Positions 1 through 8,095 of a DNA stretch of 33,732 nucleotides are shown piece after piece. The stretch is taken from contig JAJDVB010000066.1 in assembly GCA_022826345.1 (NCBI GenBank), positions 1 to 33,732 on the forward strand, read 5' to 3'. Each line of letters opens with the position of its first letter. Position 1 is the stretch's first letter. Below the pieces are notes generated by a model, which was given only the letters and a program-made list of their open reading frames with translations, had not been told where the DNA came from and ran no database searches. A program made the position numbers and the translations under genes. Origin of the DNA: Alphaproteobacteria bacterium. GTDB lineage: Bacteria; Pseudomonadota; Alphaproteobacteria; UBA828.

Positions 1-122
1 TACGAAAAGCCGCCGAGCGCACCGTGGACGGCCTCTGGAAAGCCATCGCAACTATCCTCGAAACCTTCAGGCCCCAGGAATGCAAAAACTACTTCGCCGC
101 CACAGGCTACGATCCAGGTTGA
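1..122 (+). mobile_element. IS630-family transposase, C-terminal end only (cut by window edge)
   Basis: Frame 3 from base 3 encodes the last 39 residues of a transposase, stopping at TGA 120-122. The stretch ERTVDGLWKAI, then LETFRPQECKNYF and a final GYDPG, is the typical C-terminal tail of IS630-family DDE transposases of Proteobacteria, where this tail follows the catalytic domain. The rest of the gene lies left of the window, so whether the element is intact cannot be judged. The sequence just after the stop (about 121-136) may hold the element's terminal inverted repeat, but no partner end is visible. Its presence fits the decayed genes that follow. Family recognition is from memory of the motif, not from a search. 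Confidence 0.8.
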
Positions 123-136
123 TCGGATAACGCTCT

Positions 137-248
137 AGCCCCACATCCTGCCCACCACGACCAGCCGGAACTCCGCAACCATTGCAAGCAGACTGTGCGT
201 TTCTGCGCCACGCTTCAGAACGCACACCGCCCCCCTCGGCACATTCGA
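137..248. repeat. 112-bp dispersed repeat, copy 1
   Basis: This segment aligns without gaps over 112 bp with 26815-26926, in the same orientation. By hand count 91 of 112 bases match (about 81 percent). A 35-bp core at its left end also resembles 15441-15475 (29 of 35). No convincing reading frame is shared, and mismatches do not follow a clear codon pattern. It may be the end of an old mobile element or a dispersed non-coding repeat. Confidence 0.7.
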
Positions 249-740
249 ATGAAGTTCTCTCTGGCTCCCACGCCGCAAGCCTATTGGGTGCAAGCCCCGC
301 CCTGCGACCATTGCAGCATGCTTGGCGCAATCATCGTTGGCCTATCTCCCCACGCGCCACCGGCATTGAGTACGGAAGATTGTCTATAGTCAGGTAGTCG
401 CGGATAATCGGACGCGCGTTCCAAACTTTGTGCAATGCCTGTCAAGGCCAGCGCCCATTATGTGCTGGCATCCTACTTCCGACATCCAGCAGTGGCCGCT
501 CGATTGGCCATTGGCGGCCTGCTTCGCCCGCAGACCACCCGATTGAGACCGCTCCAAAAGAGCCGATTTCCCCTGCGAATGCTGACCCTCCTGGCTCTAG
601 CCTCGTTCCTGAGCAGCGCAGCGCTCGGCACGGCCACGGGCGTCACTAAGACAGAGCATGAATTTGGCGAAGTGCTGGTCGTCGACGCCGATGCCACCCC
701 CGCCCCTTCGCCGTCCGTCGATTGCGCGGGATGGATCTCA
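249..740. other. Gene-poor stretch, no recognisable gene
   Basis: About 490 bp with only short overlapping open frames. One frame starting at 435 includes a hydrophobic segment (around MLTLLALASFLSSAALG) and runs into the DUF433 remnant. It resembles no family I know and lacks a clear ribosome-binding site. I see nothing firmly supported here. Confidence 0.4.
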
Positions 741-957
741 GATGATGACGAATTGCAGCGGAGTTTCTACGAGAACCTGACTTCGGAGATGGCGCTGGCC
801 TGTCACTCGGGTATCTGTCGCTTCCCTGTTCGAGAACCTCAGAGACGACCCCTCGATTGAACGGTTCCTGGAATGGTTTCCGGGAGTCGAACGCAAGCAG
901 GTCGAGACCGTTCTCAACGATGAGACCGGGGATTTGAAGCGTTCAGCGGTTCCGTAA
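741..957 (+). pseudogene. DUF433-family (antitoxin-like) protein, frameshifted remnant
   Basis: Frame 1 from about 790 to the TAA at 955-957 reads VTRVSVASLFENL, then IERFLEWFPGVERKQVETVL. This closely matches the conserved core and C-terminus of short DUF433 proteins (usual form GTRVPVxxLFENL followed by FLEWFPGV and QVExVL). That frame has no start codon: it is closed by a TGA at 778-780. The expected N-terminal part (DDDELQRS onward) lies in frame 3 from 741, so a frameshift near 785-795 is needed to join the two. DUF433 proteins are small and many are antitoxins paired with a DUF5615 PIN-like toxin. No such toxin is recognisable downstream (958-1223), so this is a dead, orphaned remnant. 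Family assignment is fairly confident; the exact start is not. Confidence 0.65.
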
Positions 958-1223
958 GAACGCTCGGAAGAGCTTGCTTCCGCTTGTGAAAGGGACGGGA
1001 CGAGGCCCGAATACGGTGGATCGCTGGCGCACACACGGCAAGAAGGGTATCGTCCGTTGCGGTGGGCATTGCGGTTCTTGGCGCTGAGGGAGATTGAGGG
1101 TTCGGCGATGGACACTTGCCCGGCAGCGTTGGGTCGCGCCACTTCCGACCCCTCTCATCCAACCCAGCATGACCTGCCCCGGCCGGCTACCGCCGGCCTT
1201 CACCTGCACCGAGGGAGGCAAAG

Positions 1224-2255
1224 ATGCTGAAGACCATGGCGGTTGCTTTGGTGACTGCGTTGTTCGTTTCGCCGATCGGCGTCGCGTTGGCCGCCGACAA
1301 GTCGGTGGTTCTGATTGGCAATCAACGGTTCGGCGATCTGGGGCCGATGGACGACATGGCGCGAGGCCTGGACCGTTGCGAGAGCGAGCATGGCGTTGCG
1401 GTCAAGAAGCTCGAATCGATTTCGCCCGGCCGGTTCGAAGAAGATATCCGCGCCATGGCGCAAGAGGGCTACGACCTCGTCATGACGACGTTCCCGCCGA
1501 TGACGGCGCCGACCGTCACGGTTTCTCTCGATTACCCGGAAGTGAGCTTCCTGGCGATCTACCAGTTCGCCAATGCGGGGGAAGAGAATTTCTCAAACGT
1601 GTGGAGCACTGAGTTTCGTGGTCACGAAGCCAACTACGTCCTCGGCGCGCTTGCCGGCCAGATGAGCACGTCCAAGAGGATCGGCTACATCTCCGGCACC
1701 GAAGAACCGAGCATCAATGGCGACATGAACGGCTTCATTCAGGGTGTCGCGGAGACCTGCGCCGATTGCTCGGTCGAGTTCGCGTTCGCCGGAAGCTGGG
1801 AAGACCCGGCGGCCGGGAAGGAAATCGCGAACGCGATGATCAGCCGTGGCGTCGACTACATCCAGACCGAGGCTGCAGCGACTCAAATCGGTGCCATCGA
1901 GGCTGCCAAGGAGGGCGGCATCCTCATCGCCGGCGACAACGGCGACAATTTCGACCTGCACACGGGGGGCTTTGTCACCTGGGTCGCGGCGAGCTTTGCG
2001 AACAACGTCGCATTGGGCTGCGAGCTGCTGGCGGCCGGCGAGCTCCCGGTGGGCCAGCATACGCACATGAATCTGGCCAACGGCGGCGTCGTCGTGCCGT
2101 GGGATCCGATCTCCCGTTTCGCCGAGGCAAACCCCGATCGCGCCGAGCAGACAAACGCCGCCAAGGCCTTTGCTCAGGACATCGAAGCCAAGATCATCGC
2201 AGGCGAAATCGAGGTGATCTACAATCCGGATACGCCGAAGGCGTTGACGCGCTAG
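1224..2255 (+). CDS. BMP-family ABC transporter substrate-binding protein
   Basis: A 343-residue periplasmic binding protein of the BMP/PnrA family (Bmp domain), whose studied members bind purine and pyrimidine nucleosides. An N-terminal signal peptide ends near residue 23 (ALA before ADKSVVL), with no lipobox cysteine. Family features follow: an early VVLIG strand, the ligand-pocket-like GDLGPMDDMARG, RIGYISG near residue 150, and a late GDNGDNFDLHTGGFVTWV segment. The length is normal. The ATG is preceded by a good Shine-Dalgarno (GGGAGG about 7 bases upstream). It is the first gene of a four-gene importer: the ATPase and two permeases follow on the same strand. A strong inverted repeat sits between it and the ATPase gene. 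The nucleoside-like substrate is inferred from family only; related proteins also serve other ligands. Confidence 0.9.
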   Translation: MLKTMAVALVTALFVSPIGVALAADKSVVLIGNQRFGDLGPMDDMARGLDRCESEHGVAVKKLESISPGRFEEDIRAMAQEGYDLVMTTFPPMTAPTVTVSLDYPEVSFLAIYQFANAGEENFSNVWSTEFRGHEANYVLGALAGQMSTSKRIGYISGTEEPSINGDMNGFIQGVAETCADCSVEFAFAGSWEDPAAGKEIANAMISRGVDYIQTEAAATQIGAIEAAKEGGILIAGDNGDNFDLHTGGFVTWVAASFANNVALGCELLAAGELPVGQHTHMNLANGGVVVPWDPISRFAEANPDRAEQTNAAKAFAQDIEAKIIAGEIEVIYNPDTPKALTR

Positions 2256-2281
2256 ACCGACAGCTCGCACGTTGCATAGAC

Positions 2282-2324
2282 GGGACCGGACGCATCGCAT
2301 AGTCGCTCGATCGCGTCCGGTCCC
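2282..2324 (+). terminator. Strong hairpin after the BMP binding-protein gene
   Basis: GGGACCGGACGC (2282-2293) pairs perfectly with GCGTCCGGTCCC (2313-2324), and inner ATCG/CGAT pairing extends the stem. No T-run follows, so it is more likely an mRNA-stabilising or attenuating structure than a full terminator. It lies 27 bp after the binding-protein stop and before the ATPase start, where it could raise binding-protein levels relative to the membrane components. Confidence 0.7.
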
Positions 2325-2354
2325 ATCGGCGCAGCCGCCGCCACGCGTCCAGCC

Positions 2355-3893
2355 ATGGAAGTGACCGTCGAGCTGCGGGGCATCGTCAAGCGCTTCGGCA
2401 GCGTTCTCGCCAACGACGATGTCACGATCCGCTTCCGGCGCGGGCAAATCCACGCGGTGATCGGCGAGAACGGCGCGGGCAAGAGTACGCTGATGAACGT
2501 GCTCTACGGCCTGCACCAGCCCGATTCGGGCGAAATCCAGATCCATGGAAGCCCGGTTTCTATCAAGGACACGCACGATGCGATCGCGCTGCATATCGGC
2601 ATGGTTCATCAGCACTTCATGCTGTCGCCGTCGCTCACGGTGCTCGAGAACATCGTGCTTGGGCAGGCACCCGGGCGCCTTGGCGTGGTCAACCGCGCCG
2701 CTGCCCTGCGCTCGGTCCGCGAGGTCGCCTCGCGGTACGGGCTCGATGTTGCGCTCAATGCGCGGGTGCGCGACCTGTCGGTCGGCGCAATGCAACGGGT
2801 GGAGATTCTCAAGGCGCTCTATCGTGGCGCGCAGATCCTGATTCTCGACGAGCCGACCGCCGTTCTAATTCCGGCCGAGGTCGAGCAGCTCTTCGACATC
2901 CTGCGCCATCTGGCGGACCAGGGCTGCACGGTCGTGTTCATTTCCCACAAGCTGAAGGAGGTGCTGCAGGTCTCGGACCGCATCTCGGTCATGCGCGGCG
3001 GCAGGCTGGAGGGCGAGGTGGAAACCGCCGCGACCGACGAGCAGGAATTGGCCCGCCTCATGGTCGGCCGCGACGTCGTCTTCCGGGTCTCAAAGGACGC
3101 GGCAACGCCCGGCCGGACGATCCTGCGGGTCAGCGGCCTGGCCGCCGAGGACAATCGGCGCCTGCCGGCGATTCGGGGAATCGATTTCGAGGTTCGCGAA
3201 GGCGAGATCGTCGGGATCGCCGGCGTCGAGGGAAACGGCCAGACAGAGCTCGCGGAAGTGCTCACCGGCCTTCGCCCGATGACGGGCGGTTCGATCTTCC
3301 TGCGGGAGATCGACATTACGCGCACGAGCACGCGCCGCCGGCAGAGGCTCGGCATCGGCCACATTCCTGAAGACCGCCTGACGATGGGGGCCGACCTCGA
3401 GAGCACGATCGCGGAGAATCTGGTTCTCAACCGCTACAACCGCCCTCCGCTCTCCCGCTGGGGTGTCCTGAACATGGGCGCCATCCGGGGCTTCGCCGGT
3501 GAGCTGGTCGGTCGCTTCAACGTCGTCGCGCCGCGCGTCGATGCGCCGATCAAGGAACTCTCGGGCGGCAATATCCAAAAGGCCATCCTGGCGCGTGTGC
3601 TGCACGACGAGCCGGTGCTTCTGATCGCAGCCCAGCCGACCCGCGGCGTCGATGTGGGCGCCATCGAGTACATCCACCGCGAGATCATCCGCCTGCGCGA
3701 TCAGGGCAACGGCGTTCTCCTCATCTCTGCCGAGCTCGACGAGATCATCGGGTTGTCGGATCGAATACTCGTCATGTTCGAGGGCGCGATCGCGGGAGAA
3801 ATGGCAGATACGGAGGCCAGCGAACAGGCCCTGGGGCTTCTCATGACCGGGGCCGCCGAGGCGATGCCCGCAGAGGCCGAGGCCGCGCCGTGA
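2355..3893 (+). CDS. Double-domain ABC ATPase of the BMP/nucleoside-type importer
   Basis: A 512-residue ATPase with two fused nucleotide-binding domains, the arrangement seen in YufO/NupO, RbsA and XylG-type importers. Domain 1: Walker A GENGAGKST at residues 37-45, signature LSVGAMQRVEI, Walker B ILILDEPTAVL, H-loop FISHKL. Domain 2 starts near residue 253: degenerate Walker A GVEGNGQTEL, signature LSGGNIQKA, and LLIAAQPTRGVDVGA in place of a normal Walker B. The altered second site is typical of the family and implies asymmetric ATP use, with domain 1 the standard site. It energises the two permeases that follow; its stop overlaps the next start by 4 bp. The ATG at 2355 has no good Shine-Dalgarno but gives the expected N-terminus (MEVTVELRGIVKRFG). 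Confidence 0.93.
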   Translation: MEVTVELRGIVKRFGSVLANDDVTIRFRRGQIHAVIGENGAGKSTLMNVLYGLHQPDSGEIQIHGSPVSIKDTHDAIALHIGMVHQHFMLSPSLTVLENIVLGQAPGRLGVVNRAAALRSVREVASRYGLDVALNARVRDLSVGAMQRVEILKALYRGAQILILDEPTAVLIPAEVEQLFDILRHLADQGCTVVFISHKLKEVLQVSDRISVMRGGRLEGEVETAATDEQELARLMVGRDVVFRVSKDAATPGRTILRVSGLAAEDNRRLPAIRGIDFEVREGEIVGIAGVEGNGQTELAEVLTGLRPMTGGSIFLREIDITRTSTRRRQRLGIGHIPEDRLTMGADLESTIAENLVLNRYNRPPLSRWGVLNMGAIRGFAGELVGRFNVVAPRVDAPIKELSGGNIQKAILARVLHDEPVLLIAAQPTRGVDVGAIEYIHREIIRLRDQGNGVLLISAELDEIIGLSDRILVMFEGAIAGEMADTEASEQALGLLMTGAAEAMPAEAEAAP

Positions 3894-4993
3894 GGTCGCC
3901 GCTCGCACTGGTGGACGTGGGCGTGCTCCAGACACTGGCCCGCCAGATCGTTCTGATCGTCCTGGCGCTCGTGCTGGCCTCCATCGTTCTTTACCTGATG
4001 AACTACGATCCCTTCGCAATACTGAAGGGAACCTATCGCAGCGTCGTCACCGATTTCGGCGACACGATCCGCTGGACCACGCCTCTAATTCTTGCGGGGC
4101 TTGCGGCTGCCGCGGCATTCCGTGCCGGGGTCTGGAATCTCGGCATCGACGGTCAGCTCTACTTCGGCGCGGCGACGGCAGCCATCGTCGGGCTGGTCGC
4201 GTCCGACCTGCCGTTCCCGCTCTCCATCGTGGCGGCGATGCTTGCCGGAATCGTCGCCGGCGCGATCTGGGCGCTCCTCGCCGCGTTGCTGCGCGTGCTC
4301 TGGGGCGCCAACGAAGTGGTCACGACGCTGCTTCTCAACTTCGTCGCGTTCGAGGTGACCGACTACCTCGTGCTGGAACCGTTCAAGGGCACCGGGCTCA
4401 TGGCCGGCACCATGTCGACGAACCGAATTCCCGACAGCTTCTGGCTCGAGCGCATCCTCCATCCTTCCCAGGCGAACATCGGCATCTTCCTGGCCTTCGC
4501 TCTGGCGCTCGTTCTGGCATTCGTTCTGTTCCGCACGACCGCCGGCTACGAGTTCAAGCTGATTCGCCAGAACTGGCGGTTCGCCCGTCATGGCGGTGTC
4601 GACGTGAAGCGGGTCGTCGTCATCAGCATGCTGATCAGCGGCGCCGTGGCCGGGCTCGTCGGAGTCGTCGAGATTCTCGGGGTTCACCACCGCTTTCCCG
4701 CGCGTTTTTCCCTCGGGCTCGGGTTCGACGGAATCGTGGTGTCGCTGCTGGCGAAGAACCATCCGATCGGGATTATCGCCTCCGGCTTCTTCTTCGGCGC
4801 CCTGAGGAACGGCGCCATGAACATGGAGCGGCTGACGGACGTGCCGCGCTCGATGGTCGAGGTCGTGCAAGCCATCTTCGTACTGCTGGTGAGCGCCCAG
4901 TTCGCGATGGGCTACGTGTCCAATCTCAGGATCGGAGGATGGCGGCCACAGAGGCGGCCGCGGCGAACGCATCCCGGGGGAGGGATCCGTTGA
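3890..4993 (+). CDS. ABC permease, BMP/nucleoside-type (YufP/NupP-like)
   Basis: A 367-residue inner-membrane permease of the BPD_transp_2 superfamily, rich in hydrophobic helices from about residue 17 to 340. Recognisable family positions are GVWNLGIDGQLYFGA (variant of NIGxEGQ) near residue 83, GANEVVTTLLLN near 138, and GFDGIVVSLLAKNHPIG near 280. The GTG start at 3890 overlaps the ATPase stop (GTGA), showing translational coupling. It should form the transmembrane channel as a heterodimer with the next gene product. The C-terminus carries a short arginine- and glycine-rich extension (about residues 351-367) whose DNA also covers the beginning of the next gene, so part of it may be a by-product of the overlap. 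Confidence 0.9.
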   Translation: MRSPLALVDVGVLQTLARQIVLIVLALVLASIVLYLMNYDPFAILKGTYRSVVTDFGDTIRWTTPLILAGLAAAAAFRAGVWNLGIDGQLYFGAATAAIVGLVASDLPFPLSIVAAMLAGIVAGAIWALLAALLRVLWGANEVVTTLLLNFVAFEVTDYLVLEPFKGTGLMAGTMSTNRIPDSFWLERILHPSQANIGIFLAFALALVLAFVLFRTTAGYEFKLIRQNWRFARHGGVDVKRVVVISMLISGAVAGLVGVVEILGVHHRFPARFSLGLGFDGIVVSLLAKNHPIGIIASGFFFGALRNGAMNMERLTDVPRSMVEVVQAIFVLLVSAQFAMGYVSNLRIGGWRPQRRPRRTHPGGGIR

Positions 4994-5907
4994 GCGGCGT
5001 CGTCGACCCGGATGTCCTGGCTGCGATGATGCGCATATCGACGCCCATCGTTCTTGCCGCCATGGGCGGCCTTCTTTGCATGCGAGCGGCGGTGTTCAAC
5101 ATTGCGCTCGAAGGGTTCATGCTCGTCGGAGCCTTCTCCGCGATCTACGTCGCCCATCTGACCGCGAGCGTGCCGATCGGCGTCGTCGGCGCCATGGTTG
5201 CCGGCATGGCCACGAGCGTCATATTCGGCATGGTGGTTCTTCGCTTCCGCGCGGACGTGATCATTGCGAGCATAGCGATCAACCTGCTCGCCCTTGGCGG
5301 CACTGCGTTCCTGCTCAGGACCCTGCTCGGCTCTTCCGGTGTGTTTCGGCCGACCGATCTGGAGCCGTTGTCGACGCTCACGATTCCGCTGATCGACGAC
5401 ATCCCGGTCCTCGGCCCGCTGCTGAGCGGCCATACCCCGCTTGTCTACGGCTCCCTGATCGTCGTCGCGCTCACCTACTTCGTGCTGTTTCGCACGTCGT
5501 TCGGGCTGGCGGTGAGGAGCGTGGGCGAGGCGCCGAACGCGGTCAAGACGGCCGGCCTTGACCCCGATCGAATCAGGATGGCCACCGTCATCTGGAGCGG
5601 GGCGCTCTGCGGTCTCGCCGGTGCTCATCTATCCACCGGCTACGTCTTTGAATTCAGCGAGAACATGGTTCAGGGGCGCGGCTATACTGCGTTCACGGCA
5701 ATTGTGTTCGGATTGGAACACCCGATTTGGACCTTCCTGGCTAGTCTGCTGTTCGCGCTGGCCGAAGCGTTCGGCATCCGTATGCAGCTCGCGGATATCG
5801 GTGTGCCGCCGTCAATTCTGAATACGTTCCCCTACATCTTTGCTATCGTCGTTCTGACCCTGGGATCGGCGTTGAGGCAACGCCGACTGGGCCCGCAAGC
5901 GATATAG
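4990..5907 (+). CDS. ABC permease, BMP/nucleoside-type (YufQ/NupQ-like)
   Basis: Second permease of the importer, 305 residues from the start chosen here. Family positions include RAAVFNIALEGFMLVGA, FRADVIIASIAINLLA and GRGYTAFTAIVFG, with helices along most of the length. I prefer the TTG at 4990 because it forms a TTGA overlap with the upstream stop, sits 5 bases after GGGGGAGGG (4976-4984), and gives a family-like N-terminus ending in RISTPIVLAAMGGLL. An in-frame ATG at 4939 would add 17 residues rich in alanine and overlap the upstream gene by 55 bp; its GGAGG abuts the ATG, so it is less likely. The protein pairs with the preceding permease. A VOC-family gene follows 32 bp later, probably in the same transcript. 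Confidence 0.9.
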   Translation: MSGVVDPDVLAAMMRISTPIVLAAMGGLLCMRAAVFNIALEGFMLVGAFSAIYVAHLTASVPIGVVGAMVAGMATSVIFGMVVLRFRADVIIASIAINLLALGGTAFLLRTLLGSSGVFRPTDLEPLSTLTIPLIDDIPVLGPLLSGHTPLVYGSLIVVALTYFVLFRTSFGLAVRSVGEAPNAVKTAGLDPDRIRMATVIWSGALCGLAGAHLSTGYVFEFSENMVQGRGYTAFTAIVFGLEHPIWTFLASLLFALAEAFGIRMQLADIGVPPSILNTFPYIFAIVVLTLGSALRQRRLGPQAI

Positions 5908-5939
5908 CTCTCGCACGTACGCCAAAGGAGGCAACGCAA

Positions 5940-6374
5940 ATGCTGGGGACGAAGTACCCGATTACGGACGTATGCATGACAGTGCGTGACCTTCGCCGCT
6001 CAGTCCCCTTTTATCGGGACAAGCTGGGCTTTGAGTTGCGGCGAAGCGCCGAGGGCTTTGCCGACTTCAAAGCGGAAAAAGTGACCTTCGCTTTGTGGGA
6101 GATCGGCCATATTGCCGAACACGTTGGCTATGACGGCGTCGACGGTACCGACACGATAAGAAAATGCATGGTCGCTCTAGAGGTGGAATCGCGCGATGTT
6201 CTCGATGCGCTCTACGCCACCCTCTCCGAGCGAGGTGTTCCGTTCCGAGCGCCTCCGAAAGAATATCCATGGAACGCCTATTGCTGTTACTTCAACGATC
6301 CGGACGGCAATCTTTGGGAGATCTACACGTGGATTGGCGCGGGCGCGGAGGGGTATCACGACGTGCACGACTGA
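5940..6374 (+). CDS. VOC-family (glyoxalase/bleomycin-resistance/dioxygenase fold) protein
   Basis: A 144-residue single-unit VOC protein. The N-terminal VCMTVRDLRRSVPFYRDKLGFEL is the standard first beta-alpha unit of the fold. The C-terminal part ends in YCCYFNDPDGNLWEIYTW, where the glutamate of LWEI is the usual metal ligand. The length (about 130-150) is normal for the family, which works as a dimer on small metabolites (lactoylglutathione, catechols, fosfomycin and others), so the reaction cannot be named. An excellent Shine-Dalgarno (AAAGGAGG) precedes the ATG. Its place directly after the importer suggests a role in metabolism of the imported compound, which is inference. Confidence 0.85.
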   Translation: MLGTKYPITDVCMTVRDLRRSVPFYRDKLGFELRRSAEGFADFKAEKVTFALWEIGHIAEHVGYDGVDGTDTIRKCMVALEVESRDVLDALYATLSERGVPFRAPPKEYPWNAYCCYFNDPDGNLWEIYTWIGAGAEGYHDVHD

Positions 6375-6380
6375 GAACGG

Positions 6381-6400
6381 CCACGGGCTCGCGACCGTGG
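6381..6400. repeat. Short inverted repeat after the VOC gene
   Basis: CCACGG (6381-6386) and CCGTGG (6395-6400) form a 6-bp stem with an 8-nt loop just after the VOC stop. It is followed on the plus strand by an A-run rather than a T-run, so it is not a classical terminator for the plus-strand operon. Confidence 0.35.
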
Positions 6401-6469
6401 GGAAAAAATCGGGCTGATCCCAGCCAACCCTTCGCGGCGACTCGAAGACCGACGCCTACGCTCGGGCTC

Positions 6470-6554
6470 AGACGCCGGGTCAACGACCGCCGCGTCGACG
6501 ACCTCAAGCCCCGCAAGTCCGCCTAAGACATTCGCGACCGGGACCTCAAGGGCT
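6470..6554 (+). pseudogene. Remnant of a tyrosine integrase N-terminus (arm-binding DUF4102)
   Basis: Frame 2 reads RRRVNDRRVDDLKPRKSA, an in-frame TAA at 6524-6526, then DIRDRDLKG. This matches the first 30 or so residues of phage or island integrases with a DUF4102 arm-binding domain (typical pattern LTDRxVDALKPRKxxYDIRDxxLKGFGVRV). The TAA falls exactly where an aromatic residue, normally Tyr, is expected, and the similarity ends soon after LKG. No catalytic domain with its R-H-R-Y residues is found downstream. This is a scar of an integrated element. No attachment site or tRNA was recognised beside it. It occupies most of the otherwise empty 6375-6677 interval. Confidence 0.6.
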
Positions 6555-6677
6555 GCCGACCTCGATCCGGTCCTTCCTCAAGCTTGCTCGCACAACTCGT
6601 AATGACTTGGCACACGTGTCCCCCACCGAACTCCAGCGGATGAGTCGTCAGTGCCCTTGTAGCCTCATTCTTCTACA

Positions 6678-7874
6678 TCAACTTGCCGGCGAGTAGCTCT
6701 CCACGAGCGTCACCCAATAGCCCACGCCGAACGGGATGGCGTCGTCGTTGAAGTCGTAGTTGGGGTTGTGAACGTGGCATGAGCCTTCGCCGTCGCCATT
6801 GCCGATCAGGATGTAACAGCCCGGCTTTTCCTTGAGCATGAAGGCGAAGTCCTCGGCGCCCATGATAGGCTGCATGTCGGTTTCGACCCGCTCCGACCCG
6901 ACCAGCGCCGAAGCCGCCGAGACCGCGAGTTCCTTTTCGCGCGGTGCGTTGATAAGCACCGGATAGCCGCGCTCGTAGCTGAACTCGCAGCCCGCGCCGC
7001 CGGCCGATGCGATGCCCTTCGCAATGGTGGGAAGCTGGCGCTGCATGATGTCGCGCACGGCGTCGTTGAGCGTGTAGACGGTGCCCCGCACGTAGGCATG
7101 GTCGGGCGTGATGTGGACGCCCTGCCGGTCGTTGATCGGATCGCCCGCCTGAAACTGGGTAATGCTCATGATAACGGGCTCGGCCGGATTGATACCGCGC
7201 GCCTTGAAGCTGTGGAAAGCCTCGACGATGCGGCCGGCGAGCAGGATGGGATCGGGCGAGGTGAACTGCGTCGCCGGGTGGTTGTGCTCGCTCAGCACCT
7301 TGAGCTCGAAAGTGTCGATCGAGGCCAGCATCGGGCCGGTGCGGACGGAGAAGTGGCCGAGCGGAATGCCCGGAAAGTTGTGCATGCCGAAGACCGCGTC
7401 CACGGGGAACCGTTCGAACAGGCCGTCCCGGACCATCCGGTTCCCGCCGCACTCCTCGTCGCCTGTTTCTTCTGCCGGCTGGAAGATGAAACGGACGGTG
7501 CCGTCGAAACGCCTGTGCCGTGACAGGTACCTGGCGGCGCCGAGCAGCATGGTTGAGTGCCCGTCATGTCCGCATGCGTGCATCTTGCCGTCGTTCTGCG
7601 AGCGATGCGCGAAATCGTTCTCCTCCTGCAAAAACAGCGCGTCCATGTCGGCCCGGAGACCGATGGCCCTCCCCCCGCTGCCGTTCGTCAGCGTCGCCAC
7701 CACGCCGGTGCCGGCGAGGCCCCGGTGCACGTCGAGGCCGAAGCCCGACAGCTTTGCGGCGATGAATTCCGAGGTCCGATGTTCCTCGAAGGCGGTCTCG
7801 GGATGCGCGTGCAGGTTGCGCCGCCACGATGTCAGCTCCTTGTGCATCTCTCCAATGTCGCGCATCAGATCCAT
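6678..7874 (-). CDS. M20-family amidohydrolase (hippurate hydrolase / N-acyl-amino-acid amidase type)
   Basis: A 398-residue cytoplasmic metallo-amidohydrolase of the M20D group, which hydrolyses N-acyl amino acids and related amides. Visible motifs: RNLHAHPE near residue 20, CGHDGH at 101-106 (metal ligands), FQPAEE at 131-136 (catalytic Glu and metal ligand), GMHNFPG near 170, GAEDFAFML near 335, and a final HVHNPNYDFND containing the late metal-binding His. All expected metal and catalytic positions appear present. The lid/dimerisation motif, usually GRGGHAAMPH, is here SEHNHPATQF, keeping only the central His, so substrate binding may differ. The length is normal. It is transcribed divergently from the Liv-type importer, suggesting a shared control region and perhaps action on an imported amide. 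The exact substrate is unknown. Confidence 0.9.
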   Translation of the reverse strand: MDLMRDIGEMHKELTSWRRNLHAHPETAFEEHRTSEFIAAKLSGFGLDVHRGLAGTGVVATLTNGSGGRAIGLRADMDALFLQEENDFAHRSQNDGKMHACGHDGHSTMLLGAARYLSRHRRFDGTVRFIFQPAEETGDEECGGNRMVRDGLFERFPVDAVFGMHNFPGIPLGHFSVRTGPMLASIDTFELKVLSEHNHPATQFTSPDPILLAGRIVEAFHSFKARGINPAEPVIMSITQFQAGDPINDRQGVHITPDHAYVRGTVYTLNDAVRDIMQRQLPTIAKGIASAGGAGCEFSYERGYPVLINAPREKELAVSAASALVGSERVETDMQPIMGAEDFAFMLKEKPGCYILIGNGDGEGSCHVHNPNYDFNDDAIPFGVGYWVTLVESYSPAS

Positions 7875-8095
7875 GATGCTGCCCTCCGCGCCATTCTTCG
7901 GTTCATGATCGCACGCCCGCGGCGTGCGGTCACCGCAATCGGCATAATTCTTGCCGCATACGGCACCCGCGGAGCATTTGTTACAGGTGCATTTGCGTTA
8001 GTCGCCCATGTAACGGCTGGGGTACACTGGCGATGACGGCCGCCTGAGACGAAAGGCCGAATTAGGCAGACCATCGAAACAGGGAGCAATGAAAA
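7875..8095. promoter_or_regulatory. Divergent intergenic region between the amidohydrolase and the Liv operon
   Basis: This 221-bp spacer separates two divergently transcribed genes and must hold both promoters. I could not assign -35 and -10 boxes with confidence. It contains a short hydrophobic open frame (7905-8036) without a ribosome-binding site, which I do not call as a gene. Confidence 0.4.

Noticed and set aside
958..1084. A frame reading PLVKGTGRGPNTVDRWRTHGKKG that resembles a small helix-turn-helix protein
   Set aside because: Similarity is short and from memory only; there is no clear start or ribosome-binding site, and it could be a chance frame.
1593..2795. A 400-codon minus-strand frame opposite the BMP binding protein and ATPase
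   Set aside because: Antisense shadow; no family motif and the plus-strand genes are unambiguous.
7905..8036. A 43-codon hydrophobic open frame in the divergent intergenic region
   Set aside because: No ribosome-binding site, no known family, and it occupies the space needed for two promoters.
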